Assembly: GCA_037043015.1 (NCBI GenBank)
Contig: CM073328.1
Coordinates: 14,543,495-14,607,494 of the forward strand
DNA length: 64,000 bases
Reading direction: 5' to 3'
From: Bryum argenteum
Taxonomy: Eukaryota; Streptophyta; Bryopsida; Bryales; Bryaceae
Each line of letters opens with the position of its first letter. Within the stretch, counting starts at the first letter, position 1. Of the stretch, positions 46,251 through 58,090 are shown piece by piece. The position numbers and the translations under genes were made by a program. The notes beneath the pieces are model-generated. The model did not search any database. It worked only from the letters and a program-made list of their open reading frames with translations, and was not told the origin of the DNA.

Positions 46251-46619
46251 TTAACCCTTAAACGCCCAAGAGAGCTCGAGGGGCTCTTTTCCAACAGAAT
46301 CTTCTCTGTAGCTCTCACTGTAATGAACTATTCACTTATATTTTGATGTCAAAGTGGTCACCTTCTTGCGATGTATTCAAAAAGTGAAATTTTACAGTTT
46401 GAATAACAATTTGTATGAGTGATTTTGTAGTTTGAAAGGATTGTGGTAGGTAGGTTGGGGTTGTCATAACCTTGTAGGAGGTTGCAAGCTCATCATTGAT
46501 TGGTTCATTTTTGATGCCCACGTTCAAAAAGTGCACTATTCATGATGCCCAAGTCCAAAAGATGTTGTGATTCAATTTAGGGCTGCCCATTTCAGGCCCC
46601 ATGGGTGTTTAAGGGTTAA
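46251..46619 (-). mobile_element. TTAA-type MITE, 369-bp family, copy 3, in the SAUR TATA box
   Basis: TTAACCCTTAAACGCCCAAG to GGGTGTTTAAGGGTTAA, inverted relative to 17182-17550 and identical in length. One base separates it from the TA duplication of the preceding Stowaway element. The right TTAA is followed by GGAGCCTCAGACC, the start of the SAUR leader. Confidence 0.92.
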
Positions 46620-46775
46620 GGAGCCTCAGACCAATTTTAGCCCTTATTCTCTCATTCTCGTTCCTGCTCTCAACTTCGCTCTCCCGTTCCCCACTCCTTC
46701 TATTCTTCTCTCTATTCACCTGCTCCACTTCATTAGTTCCTAGTTTCCCACCACACTAATCGCAATACAAAAAAT
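46620..46775 (+). promoter_or_regulatory. SAUR 5' leader, pyrimidine-rich
   Basis: CT-rich stretch ending ACTAATCGCAATACAA just before the ATG. It aligns with 63829-64000, whose end reads ACTAACTGCAATACAA. Confidence 0.7.
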
Positions 46776-47203
46776 ATGGGTTCCAAAGTCCCCCCTAGAC
46801 ATGTGGCGGTGTACGTTGGCCGTGGTGATGAAAGAGTCCACTTCGTAATCAAAATCCAAACACTCACCTCCCCTGCCTTCCAAGCTTTGTTGGCTAAATC
46901 CACTCAAGAGTATGGATTCACCTATACTGAAGGCTTAATAATTCCATGTGATGTGGCCACATTTGAGTAGATCTAATACTTACTATCTTCCAAGGGAGAA
47001 AATCCCAACCCAGCCCACACTATATTTAGTAAAGTGGAAAAATTTCAACAAACAGAACTAGCACCGTTCATATCAAGCTCAATGAAAGGTCAAAGGCTTT
47101 TTGGGATAATTTATATGATAGCACACATACAAGGAGCCTTGCTCATGCTTGGCTTACCAGAGGAAGTTCTGGTATGGGAGCACAATGAACATAAACTGTA
47201 GAT
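46776..47203 (+). pseudogene. SAUR-family auxin-responsive gene, two early stops
   Basis: The frame from ATG 46776 encodes 64 residues of a SAUR core: MGSKVPPRHVAVYVGRGDER, FVIKIQTLTSPAFQALLAKS, then EYGFTYTEGLIIPCDVATFE. It meets TAG (46968-46970) and, one codon later, TAA. The same frame then stays open to a TAG at 47201-47203, starting YLLSSKGENPNPAH, the expected end of the SAUR helix plus a tail. So the coding region was probably about 140 codons and was broken by two stops. SAURs are small plant proteins that inhibit PP2C.D phosphatases and promote cell expansion. No intron, as usual. Two MITEs in its promoter fit a dying copy. Confidence 0.88.
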
Positions 47204-47679
47204 TTTGGGATTTGAAAAAGTGGATTCTACTCCACATTGTGTAGGCTTAAAAAGAAAGATAGGTCCTACTAGACATTAGCATTTTAATGTAAATTTCTCT
47301 AAGAAAGAAATTATTGTATACACAAGAAAACTTTCTTCCTTGCTTCTTCCACAAGATTGTGACTCGAAATTACTGTTATTGCTTGTGATTGAATTAAATG
47401 TATGTAAAAGTAAATTGAACTGTAAGCTATTTGCATCCATAATGCTAATATTTATGTTTTTTTTTTTTCCATGTTGGTTCATTTCAACACTATTGACAAA
47501 TATCTAACAATTGTTAAATTTTCAAACATAACTATGTTAAAGTTAACTTGTAAAGTTCTTTACCAAAACATTGCAAAAATTGTCGAGATCAACTATTTGC
47601 TACTTAAGAGCTTGTGAACCTTAATTAATATAAATCTTATATGTTAGCAATTCAACCGAGGGATCTCATTACCTACTTG

Positions 47680-47682
<3 letters not shown>

Positions 47683-47717
<35 letters not shown>

Positions 47718-48203
47718 AACTCCAATCTTCAAATCGAAGATTGGCGTGAATACAACGTCTGTTCGTAATGTCTTTACCTTAATGGCCACAGGACAGAAAG
47801 GTAATAGAACATAACTACTCACCCCTTGCGGGAATAGACACTAAACTATATACGAAACTGAACTAAACTATAGTAACCAAGAGAAAACTAAACTAAAGTA
47901 ACCAAGATGGAACTACTGAGGGTGCGAGTGTTTTGGCAATGCAATAGGTGTTTTAAATGGGATTTAGGTGGGTTTGTAGTCACCAAGCCGTGCACTCCTA
48001 GGGTGGTTGAGGCGCGGGACGTCTGTAATTGTGTTGGTCAGAGTTCGAACCCCGAGGGGCTCGTTTGAGCAGTTCGCATGGCTTGGGGCTTGTCCGGCAG
48101 GAAAATATTATGAACCACCCGGCCTCTACCCGAGAAGCTGAAACTGAAGTAGTGCGCTGCTAAGAACAGTGGTTTGCACCGTTACCCCTCCTTTTGTGTG
48201 TCA
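47683..48203 (-). mobile_element. Solo LINE-3'UTR/SINE-like element with 12-bp target duplication
   Basis: Flanked by ACCTACTTGTAT at 47671-47682 and 48204-48215. On the minus strand it starts TGACACACAAAAGG, matching the LINE from its stop codon TGACAAACAAAAAAGG, and runs through the whole LINE 3' UTR. It ends with ATTCACG, a perfect 9-bp stem (CCAATCTTC / GAAGATTGG), AGTTCT and a TA repeat. On the plus strand an A box (TGGTTGAGGCG) and B-like box (GTTCGAACCCC) lie near 48008 and 48043. It is either a SINE or a LINE truncated exactly at the stop. Confidence 0.85.
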
Positions 48204-48594
48204 ACCTACTTGTATACAACATTTGGACTGTTGATTTTTCTTCGTATGATATCATAATTTTCAATGTGCACTGCTTTATTTTCGAGTGATGTACCAATTT
48301 GGGTCCTCTTAGATTTTGAAGCATACCCTTGTAAAACCATGGATATTTCAATTTGGGTCGTTTGACATTAAATTGAACTTTAGGGGGTCGATTACTTATG
48401 GACATTTTAGAGCTTGGTTGTGTCTTCTAGAGGAGAAAGAGATGAGATACACACAAAAATAAGAAGATCATTGATCCTCCCATGAGGTGCCCTCTGGTTC
48501 CTGATGATAATCTCTCATCAAGTTATTACATATTACACAACATTGAAAAACATGAACAAACCTTGTTTGTCTACGATTGGTGCATCATTGTAGT

Positions 48595-48853
48595 TTAACA
48601 CCTTAAAATCCTTGATAAAAAAATTGTCTGAATTCTCAAAAATTACCTTCTTCTACTTCAAGATCAATTGTAGGATCTCAAAGTTAATTTGACCTTCTAC
48701 TCACACATCAAATTTGAACTGTTGATTCTTCTTCATTTCACGAGTGTTGATTCTTCTTCATTTCGTGAAATTATGATGACCCAAGTTGACTGAATTCTTT
48801 TCTTGCAGGAACACCCAAAACCCATTTCTGCTTTTAAGGGTTTTAGGGATTAC
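48595..48853 (+). mobile_element. TTAA-type MITE, 268-bp family, decayed copy
   Basis: TTAACACCTTAAAATCCTTG, CTTCTTCTACTTCAAG, GTAGGATCTCAAAGTTAA and TTCTGCTTTTAAGGG follow 35336-35603 in order. A short internal duplication (GTTGATTCTTCTTCATTTC) is present. Confidence 0.75.
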
Positions 48854-49285
48854 AAGCATACTTATTTCCAACATTTTCAAAAGCATTTGTGGTCTTGGAA
48901 ATAAATACTTTACTACCATATTCCCCAACTAACACTCAAATCCCTTGTGATTAAAATAGCCCATGATTTGAAACTTGTTATTGTAAGTCTTACTAGAAGC
49001 ACTCTTAGTGTATAATGCGCACTTAACTTATGATTAATCATTCTTCATGTAAACCTTGTGGAAATCTATGTACTCTCCACATGAGCTGTCTGGACAAAGC
49101 TGCACTTAATCAATTTAATTTGTCTGTCCTCAAGAGTGGTACAGGGTTACATATTAATTGAGAATATAACCCCTTATTGTTTTTAATGTATTTGGATCAA
49201 TTCTCGGATATGAGCTGGACTTCATTCTGTTATACTCTGTGGACAGCAATTTCACAGTACAGATTTTTGACATTTTTGACATTTG

Positions 49286-50221
49286 TTAACCCCTAAACGA
49301 CCATGGTGTTTTGAGAGCTCCAAACTCCAAAACTGTGATTTCATACCACCTTGTAAACTTTGGTGTATGAGAATTTTTTTCACAATTTTTTGAAAATATT
49401 AACCGTAGGATCTTAAAGATAACTATCATAAGAGATAGTGTTTAAAATTTCAACCGTTGGATCTTTGCCATTTGTAAGATCATGACATTCAAAGTTGATG
49501 CAAACTTTTTTTCAGCAGACATAGTCTACTTTGTGCAAAGGATAACGTGATGCTTAATACCTCAAACATCTTGATTATATTTTTTTCCATGTAGATAACT
49601 AAGTTGATCATTACCATGCAAAATTTTAGACACTCATTTGGCTTTTTGAACCTTCATGCAATCTATTTACTAGAAGAAGGTAGAAATCAAGGATTCGGTA
49701 AAACATGCACCATAATTGTCGTATTTGGTTTAGGGGGAAAATGAATGGTGAGTAGGTGCCTTCATGAGTTTGTGAATTTTGAGAAAAAAGAAATTCAAGA
49801 AATTCCTAAATCTCAAATTTTAGCAAATTTCGAAAGAAAAAATTGTAATATTACAGAAACTTTGGATCTAGTTCTTGTAATTTTTTGAAGGGTGCCCTTG
49901 TAGAATTGGTAAAAGTTTTGACTTGGGTCACTTGGAAACCTAAGTATGAAATCAGTCAAGAAAAGAAATTTTAAAAAAAATCTCAAAAAAAAGTTAAAAA
50001 TAAAAAGTTTTTTTCTGCCCGCCCCAAAGCCGAAAACGAAAATTTGCATTTAAAGACTCCAAAAGTGGATTTTGACTTTGCAATTTTTCCCACATACACC
50101 TTGTAGTATAGGGAACTTCCAATAAAAATCTTATGCAAAAATATTGATTCTAACCCCTTCATCTAGGCTGCCCGAAATAGCAAAACAGCCAAATCGGAGG
50201 CCTTGGTCGTTTAGGGGTTAA
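49286..50221 (+). mobile_element. TTAA-type MITE, 936 bp
   Basis: TTAACCCCTAAACGACCATG to GGTCGTTTAGGGGTTAA, both TTAA targets intact. The right half is repeated inverted at 37727-38225. The left end and the GATCTTAAAGATAAC / CAACCGTTGGATC words are shared with the 269-bp family. No coding capacity seen. Confidence 0.9.
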
Positions 50222-50324
50222 CCAGAAAGTGGCCACCAGAAAGTAAATCAAAGCTCAATACTGCCAGAATGATTTGTTGATTTCTTTGAAACTAAGGGTT
50301 GGATGAAATTCCAAGTAGTATATG

Positions 50325-50605
50325 TAGATAGATAGAAACTTCAGTCCCTTTCTAAGGGGCCGACGTGAATGCAGTGTCTGTTCGTAATGCTAATATCCCG
50401 ATGGCCACCGGACAAGGGGAAATTGGAACAATACTACTTCCCCATCTCGAGGGTGGACACTATAATCTCTACCTAGTTACTAATGCCTTGAAGATACTTG
50501 ACATAGTATCCTCCCAAAGGGCTTTGAGGTACCCATACAACAAGGTTCAAGGACCCCACACAATAGTTGGGTGGACTATTGTGGTGAGCACCACGCTGTC
50601 GGGTA
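50325..50605 (-). mobile_element. SINE family 1 copy, 5'-truncated, GATA/TATC tail
   Basis: On the minus strand it runs from GTGGTGCTCACCAC through TTGTGTGGGGTCC, TACTATGTCAAGTATC, ATTTCCCCTTGTCCGG and ATTCACGTC to a stem-loop and a TATC tail. The tRNA-like head is missing. Confidence 0.88.
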
Positions 50606-52036
50606 GAGAGAATTAGCCCTAGGAAAACTCTGGGTTTCTGGCTGCACCTAAGTCAGATGACAAGTAGGAGAAGCAGGAGAAATCATCAAACTATATAAGA
50701 AAGTCATTGTAAATAACACAAACAGTATTAAGGATATGTTAAAAGATTAGTATTAATGTGTTAAGTAAACCTTAATTGAGATTAGATTAGCTTAATTAAT
50801 CATAAGTGATTAGACAAAATATTAGTTGACTAAATAGGATTAATTAAAACTTCTAACCTTGATTAGTCTCTAACTGTGATTAGATTGATAAAACAGAGTT
50901 AATGTTAATTAATTATGATTAGTGTTAACAAACATGATTAAGGTAATTATTTCTAATTACTCTTAACCCTTTAAGGTCCTTACCCTTAGATACCCTGCCC
51001 CTTTTATACCCTCTTCTATAAGACCCTTATCCTAGATATACCCTTGGTATACCCTTTGTTAGTTTAAGTAAACTCTAACCGTGGTTTTCCTCTTACTTTG
51101 GTTAATCACTAAACCTTCATACGAAATTAGAATCAAGCAAGCAATATGTTGATAGAAAGCCACTAAAACATACTACAAGCATACCAAATCTCAAGTCTTG
51201 AAGGTTATCACACAAAACTCTATGGACAGTAGAAGTTAGGCGATCAAATTTTCAAGGCAGCAGACCTTTCTTCACTAAAAAGAGTGCCAACTACACTCAA
51301 AAGCTCCAAAGTTAGTGCGTGATAGCTCTATAGAAAGCTGACAAGTTATATTACAAACCCTCTGAATCTCAATCTCAGAAAGATCACACAAAAGTTATGA
51401 GGTCAAATCAAAAATGGTCATCTCAAAACCGCTCCCATGTTAAGAGAGGAAGAAACCCTCTCTACTTCAAATCGGCACCACGGCCTCATACTATCTTCAA
51501 ATCACACAATTAATAGTTTTTTACAAACACAACCTCAAGATGCACAAAACCTTCCAAATATCACACTTAGAAACGGTTTTTACAAAACGTAGTGACTCCT
51601 CGAAGTCACGGTAATCAAAAATACATGGCAGCAGACCTCTTTGCACTAAAAAGAGTGTTGCTCCTTCCTCACAAAACGTATGAACTCCCTTGATACCATT
51701 TCGGAAAGCTCTCTTAACACTCTACAACACTCTCAAAACTTAGCAACTCACTTCAAAAACTCAAAACACACTACTCCTCCAAAGCTAGCAGCTCCCAAGG
51801 AGAAAGGAGAGAGAGAAAGAGGGGGCCACCAAGGCCCATACCATGCCCATGTGGCATCTCTCATGCCATTGGGCATGGATGGTCACCTCCATGCTGCCCC
51901 TTATCTCTTATTATCTCGTTAACTAATGAAATACAAAATACTCTATTCTACCTATTCGGTACCAACCAAATGGTTGGATTTCCACTGAATTATTCTATAT
52001 ATTAACATTATGTAAGAAACTCAACATCAACTCCAA
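50606..52036. other. Intergenic, AT-rich, no gene seen
   Basis: Contains degenerate ATTAATTA-type sequence (50690-50970). Two phrases resemble each other: GGCAGCAGACCTTTCTTCACTAAAAAGAGTG near 51261 and GGCAGCAGACCTCTTTGCAC near 51627. No domain found. Confidence 0.4.
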
Positions 52037-52079
52037 TCATAAATAAACTAAATGAGTTCCCACTAGGATAATTTCACCC

Positions 52080-52370
52080 CACCACGTCCTCAGGCTCGTA
52101 GTTCCGACTCCCGATGGTTGAATAAATCCGCCGCTGCTCGATATACAGTCGCCAAGTCGCGGACTTGGTTGGTTGGCTTGAAAGTCGATGCTGCGTTCTG
52201 TCGGTCCGGGTTCAAACCCCGCTGGACCCGTTGAGCGACACAACCAGCTCGTGACTTGGCTCTGCTGGCGAGAGTAAATGCCAGGAAATAATGCCACCAA
52301 CCGGCGCCCCTACCTCCAGACTGTGACAAGATGTTGTGCCTCCAAGATACAGGCCTGTCACGAAAAATTT
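52080..52370. mobile_element. SINE-like element related to the LINE 3' UTR core
   Basis: The order of TTGGTTGGTTGGCTTGAAAG, GGTCCGGGTTCAAACCCCG, ATAATGCCACCAACCGGCGCC and CCCCTACCTCCAGA matches the core of 47683-48203 loosely. The B-box-like GGGTTCAAACCCC is strong and nearly palindromic, so orientation is unclear. It lacks the shared 3' domain. Confidence 0.55.
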
Positions 52371-52526
52371 ATTATCCATTCCTCTAGGCCTATACTGTGG
52401 TTCTCACCACAAAACATATTTTTAATCTAATAATACACTCATATATTTACCACGTACCAGGTACATGGAAAACTATGAGGTTATCAACTTATATTTAGTT
52501 TTTTACAACATATAACTGATATCATC

Positions 52527-52620
52527 ACGACAACGCCGGCATGGGGAATAGAGCCCATGACCTCCTCATTCGGGGCCATGAGCCCTGACCACCACGCCAA
52601 GGCTTGTGGTGCCTATAGTA
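52527..52620 (-). mobile_element. SINE family 1 head fragment
   Basis: On the minus strand GGCACCACAAGCCTTGGCGT, GGGCTCATGGCCCC, GAGGAGGTCATGGGC and CCCCATGCCGGCGT match the 5' head of 62968-63330. The rest is absent. Confidence 0.8.
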
Positions 52621-52783
52621 TATGTACTTACATAAGGGAATTTTGTGGCATAATGTTCATGCGAACTTGTTCAAGTGCTCAAAGCTCTCGCAATACCAAA
52701 AATAGTCTAAGATATCAAAGGGTGAATTTTGCAAGAGGTACAATGTAAGACGGTCTTTTTGGGATTCTTCATGGAGAACCTCC

Positions 52784-53708
52784 TAAACCCTTAAACTTCC
52801 AAAATATTAAAGAACGACATTTTCGATGAGGAGGACCAACTTTTAGTAGCCGTGACTTCATTTGGAGTTCTTTTTGGATGAAATCACATGGGTCCCAAAT
52901 TAAGCCTAGTTTGTGTGGTATAAATTGTAGACCCTTGGAATAGAGTATGAATCAATGGCATGCAATTTAGTGAAGGCAACTCTTGTGCTTGGGTTTCAAA
53001 ATATGGGGCTTGTTTTATTATTGCAAGTTAATCATGTGAGATCAAAAATAGTTATTTATGAATATTTGAATATAATCATGATCTTAAGATGAAGTTTTTA
53101 GTTGTTAGATTTCTTATCCAAATACTTAGAGCATAAGATTTGCAATGAATTTTGTTTAGGGAAATAGTGAAAAAATGGATGATTTTTGAGAAGCTATATC
53201 TCCTTCATCCACCTTTGGATTTCAACTTGTTTTTTTTTTTTTTTTTCGATAGGTTCCAGTTTGGGTCTAGGTATATTGGTAAAGACCTTAACCCAATCGA
53301 AGGTGTTTTAAAGATATTTATGTGCTCGGGTGTAGATCTCGACTAATTTTCCTTTGTTGAATTTTTTGCGGTTCTCACCATTGCAAGGCTACTAGTACTA
53401 TTTGAGCTAACACTTTTTTTTAAAGATCTTTTTTTGTACAAGAAGTTTGTTGAGATAAAGTTGAACAACTTTCTAGTTGGTGAATTTTTCATGGAAATAG
53501 GTATGTTTGTTAAGTGAAAATGATGAATTTTTGTGATTTTTTAAAGTACTAATACGTTATGATCTCACAATATATGATGCCTCATGACTTCGAATTTGAT
53601 CCACATGACCTATAAGATTATCCAATTGAGATAGCTCACTTTCATTTTCCTCTATGACACTTTGGAAAAACTCTCACTCTAGACGCTGTTGGGGAATTCA
53701 AGGGTTAA
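52784..53708 (+). mobile_element. TTAA-type MITE, long family, 925 bp
   Basis: TAAACCCTTAAACTTCC at the left and TTCAAGGGTTAA at the right. Colinear with 4040-4984 (TATGAATCAATGGCATGCA, TGGATGATTTTTGA, CATATGACC-type words). Confidence 0.75.
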
Positions 53709-55639
53709 AAAAACCACCTTCCGTAGTTAAAGTCACGCATAATTTAGCAATGAAACAAACATGTAAATATAAATTTATATACCTTATACACTGGTACGTG
53801 GATAAGATCAACCTAGTTAAGATCAACATTTAGTTAAGATCAACGTCTAGTTAAGAACGCTGTCCCTGTCCCTTTATTATGCAAAGAGGCATTGTTTTGT
53901 TATGGTCAACGCTTGGATAAGATCAACGTTTTTGTCTGTCTGAAAACGTTTATCTAATCCAAGCACCACTATACGAAACTTCGGGCATGGTATAAAACGT
54001 TTATCTAATCCAAGCACCACTATACGAAACTTCGGGCATGGTATAAAACACCGACAAATAGTAAACTGGTTTACAGACCGACATTGTAATTCTTAACCGG
54101 GGTATTACGCAATTTTTTGCTGGTAGTGAGTTGCAATCCGACAATGGAAGAGCCCCAGTACATTTTTACAATTTACTACCAAGTACACCTTCTATGAAAG
54201 TTGAGAGCTTTGACAACAATACAATATAATGAATCTCCATGGTACTTGTCAAACAAGTTTCATGTCAGCATCTTTGGTGCAAGGGTCACTCTCTCTGATG
54301 TGGTAAACTGTCACCATGTAACTATTATGAAGTCAGTTCTTCAATTTTCAATGGGTGTCAAAATGTTGATAATTCAACAACTGCAATTATTTCTTACGTG
54401 TACCTGGAAGGTCACATTCTTTGGAGCTTGATTCACAAGCGATTGGGAAGAGGAAAAAGAGTGGTATTTTGATCTTTTTGGGGAGCCTAGATTGTTACAT
54501 TCTAATCATCCATGTTCGGTCGGTGTAGTACTCTTTTATTGATGTAGAGAAAGAGAAGCCCATGGTGAAAACTAAATTGTAATCGTAGATAGAGAAGGAT
54601 GTCTCTAACGTGAAGATTTGAGGTGATGCAGAAGTGCTTTTCAAGAGTAATCAGTTGTACATAACGCCACAATACAAGAGTAACTCCTGCTCCAACAACA
54701 TAAAACACGAAATGTATAAATTTGGACGGTTATAGGTCCATCTCACAAATGAAAAACTCTCACAAAATTTGAACTAGTTCTTTCAAGTAGGGTTAGGTAC
54801 AAGATCTTACGGTTAGAAGTTTTAAGAAACTAAATAAATCCATGTCATATCCCCGGGGAGTGCGTAGTGGTTGAAAATCACAGTTTTTCAATTTCAAGCT
54901 CCCAAAAACACAAGGAAATTTAGGGGTTACTTTCCCTTCTTGTTCTTCAGCCAAATTTGATGTTTTATGTTTTAAGCGTTAAGTCCAGTTTCATGGACAT
55001 TCTAGAGTCAAGGAGTACACGATCATGTGAAGTACGACAACTTCATGAATAATTCAAAGAAACATTCATTGACAGTCTGGACATGGCAGTAAGTCTGCTA
55101 GGCAAAATAGCTTCTGTGAGAAGCTGGAGAAATTGGTCTCCTTGACTAGCAAGCTTGAATTTTAGCTCCTTGTGGAGGAAGGCAGAACTTTCATAACTCT
55201 CCTGGCACACATGGAATTTAAACAAGTCCAATGTCATTTGTTTCATGCATTGAGCTCCAAGGAAAGAAAGCCAAGGCGTCCTTGATGAAGAAGTATTGAG
55301 AGCTCCACCCTACAAATGGACGAACAGAACGGATAATCATCCAAAGATTCCTGCATATGGATGAAAAAAGTGAAGGTCATGCATCATTTTGCAGTGAGAT
55401 GCAAGGAACCCAAGTTACAGCCACAGCCATTTACAGAGCATCCTTGATACAAGAGCTACACTTAATGATGTATGTATTAAATAATAATTATGAATGTATT
55501 AAATGATTAATCCAAGACAAATGTATAAAATGATTCATCCAAGACAAATGTATTAATTGATTCATCCAAGACGAATGTTATAAAGGATTTCATCCAAGAC
55601 GAATGTAGTACATTCTGCTGAGCTCTGCACTATGGATGA
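53709..55639. other. Intergenic with short duplications, no gene assigned
   Basis: A 55-bp direct repeat lies at 53945-54050 (ACGTTTATCTAATCCAAGC to GGCATGGTATAAAAC, twice). GATCAACGT words recur at 53808-53940. A TTAA-element end fragment is near 54915-54930. The minus-strand frame 55043-55246 (HKELKFKLASQGDQFLQLL) is protein-like but unassigned. Confidence 0.45.
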
Positions 55640-58090
55640 ATGTTCTGTATGTACTTCATTCCTTTGACATGTTTCTTTCACATGCTAAATTCTTGCAATC
55701 ATCCTATACTAGATTGAAAGTTGACTTAATTGGTCCAAATTGGCACCAACTTTCCAAGGTAGATGGCCTCTAAGCACTCTACCCCCCCCCCCCCCAAGTA
55801 CGTACAAATTAGACTAAGACGGATTTACGCATACTCAAGTGTGAGTTCCTCTCTTCACCAACTTTGGTTTTCCAAGGACACAATCAACCAAGCTAATTAT
55901 ATGTGGCATTTTATGTGATAAAAATCTCATCATACAAGCCATATTACCCATGATACTTTAATTCTGTTTTTTTTTTAGTTTCTTTGACCAGTGAATAGAG
56001 AAATCCGCTAAGTAGTGCGGACTGGGGATCAAAACACCCAATTTTTGTCGGACTAGGGACCAAAACGTCAAACTGGGCATCAAAATCGAACTGGGGACTA
56101 AACTGGGCACTAGAATCGAACTGGGGACCAAACTCAGAAATGCACCGATCGCGATGGTTTTCTGAGTTTGGTCCCCACTTCGACTAGTTTGGTCCCCATT
56201 TTGGTACATTTGGTCCCCAATTTTCTTTACTTAGCGGACAACCGAAAAGTGGGCACGAAACGACGAATTGGGGACGAACTGGGGTCCAAATTGGGGACTA
56301 CTTAGCGGATTTCTCTAATGTATATATTTTAATAAGGGAAGGAGGTTGGAAGTACATTTTGATTATGTATAAATTTTTTGAGTGTAGGATTTTAAGCTTT
56401 CAATTGGAGGTAATGCCCATGTAAAGTTGGTACTGTTAAAACCAAGTTGGCTACATATACTTGGGAACAGACAAGATTTCACTAGATCTTTAAATGGGAC
56501 AAGAGTCACATGTTTGGGGTGGAAAAATCCAATGACCCCTAGAACAGAGTTTCTGAAGAGGCTAATTTCCTGCAAATTCCCTTTCAAAGGCCTTGAGTTC
56601 CAAGGACATGATGAAAAGCCTTAATCAGGGGTTTTAGCAGTTACTAGTTACACAGTCCTTTTAGAAATACCTGGAACTTTGTGGCTAAAAGTCGAAGCAT
56701 ACGGTAATTTAATTTTGATCTTGTGTATATGTTACTTTGGAGCTTATTTACTAAAAATATGATTTGTTACTTTATTGAACTTGTCATCTGTTGCCTTAAG
56801 CCCCAAAACATTACCATGAAAAGACAGTATACTATGTACGCTGCAGCATGTTTTATGCTTCCAGCACAAGTAATAAGCATAAATGCAACGACTTCAATAG
56901 CAGATGGAGATGTATCTATTCATCTGCTTACATAATTGTTAATTAATATTTTTATTATTTAATTTTTGCCAGAGACATCAACACTAGGAAACAATATGCT
57001 AATTTTATCCTATAATCCATGCCATCCTTGTGGAAGCCACGGTACCAAAGTACTCTCTTAATCAAGTTGCTTTCTGAACAATAAAATTTATTACTTTCAC
57101 CCAGCAGGATCAATTTTGTTATTTGAATGGCAGTAACAATAGACAACTTGAAGTGATGATGGGTACTACAATTTGGTCGCAGGCTTGATTTGAAGGTTCA
57201 TTATTAATGCGTAGAACATGGAATGGTCAAACATCATCAGAACAGAACAATGATTCTCATCTTAGTAAGAGAAATTCAGTAGATTTATTTGGCTCATACT
57301 GTATTCAGTTGGTCATCTGTAGTGTACGGGGGAAGAAAATGAACAAGACGAGGAGGTTTAGGGTGGAGGTTTTTTTTTTTTTAAGTCTTGTATACAACCA
57401 CGGTTGTCTTACATGACACACTTTTAGTAATGGCTGTCTAGATCATTGAGTTTGACGGGAATGTTTGATCATACTAGAAAATGCATAGTAAAAACATGAA
57501 CATTTGCCTATTCGATGTTGTCTGCTTCCTCCGTGGGCAAGCTGGAAATGTATGTCTCGCTCCAAATGTATGTTTGGTTGTCGTGTTTGTTTGACTCTCG
57601 ACAGTGTCACAAAAGACAACGCTCAGTATACTACGGTCCGTGTTTGTATAACGTTCGACAGTGTCACATAAGACAACCTTGAGCAAGTATACAACAGAAC
57701 TCATGTTTCCATTTGACTGTGTGGAAATTTAGTCATGATTTTGCAAGGTGCTTGACAGAAAGGATGTTTGCTTCAGTGTTTGCTTCATAACTACTATAGA
57801 AATTTATCTTACATAGAAGTCTCGTATTTCCACAAGCTTCATTTTCAGGATGCATATCTCGAAGCACTATCTGAAATTGACATCGCAGAAACTTCTGTTG
57901 AATTCGCCTCACTGATTGTATAACATGTAGTGCTCCAGGCCCATCAAACACTTGATTCAGGTTCTTTGATTTTAACTGTATGAAAGTTCTCCATCAGAGT
58001 ACTAAGTGAGAAATCTTGAGCAGGAATGATCCACTTTGCTCCGTCGTTTTTGTAGCAATTTTCATTTTCTTCTCAAAATTCAGAATGGCA
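55640..58090 (+). repeat. Segmental duplication, copy 1
   Basis: Blocks align in order with 59620-61600: 55690-55920 with 59650-59875, 56390-56640 with 60005-60250, 56885-56940 with 60525-60560, 57725-57790 with 61060-61130, and 58020-58090 with 61520-61590. No coding function recognised. The two copies carry different MITE insertions, so the duplication is older than these. Confidence 0.75.
55998..56315. mobile_element. MITE with perfect 19-bp TIR and TA target, 318 bp
   Basis: GAGAAATCCGCTAAGTAGT at the left and ACTACTTAGCGGATTTCTC at the right are exact inverse repeats, flanked by TA at 55996-55997 and 56316-56317. The interior repeats ACTGGGGACCAAA and, inverted, TTTGGTCCCCA. The corresponding region of copy 2 lacks it. 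Tc1/mariner-like by its TA target. Confidence 0.9.

Noticed and set aside
53152..53346. 64-codon frame with a Phe run
   Set aside because: It lies in a TTAA MITE and crosses a poly(T) run. The same region in other copies is not open.
55043..55246. Minus frame resembling a helical plant protein
   Set aside because: Composition is protein-like, but there is no start context, splice partner or recognisable motif, so it is only mentioned in the intergenic entry.
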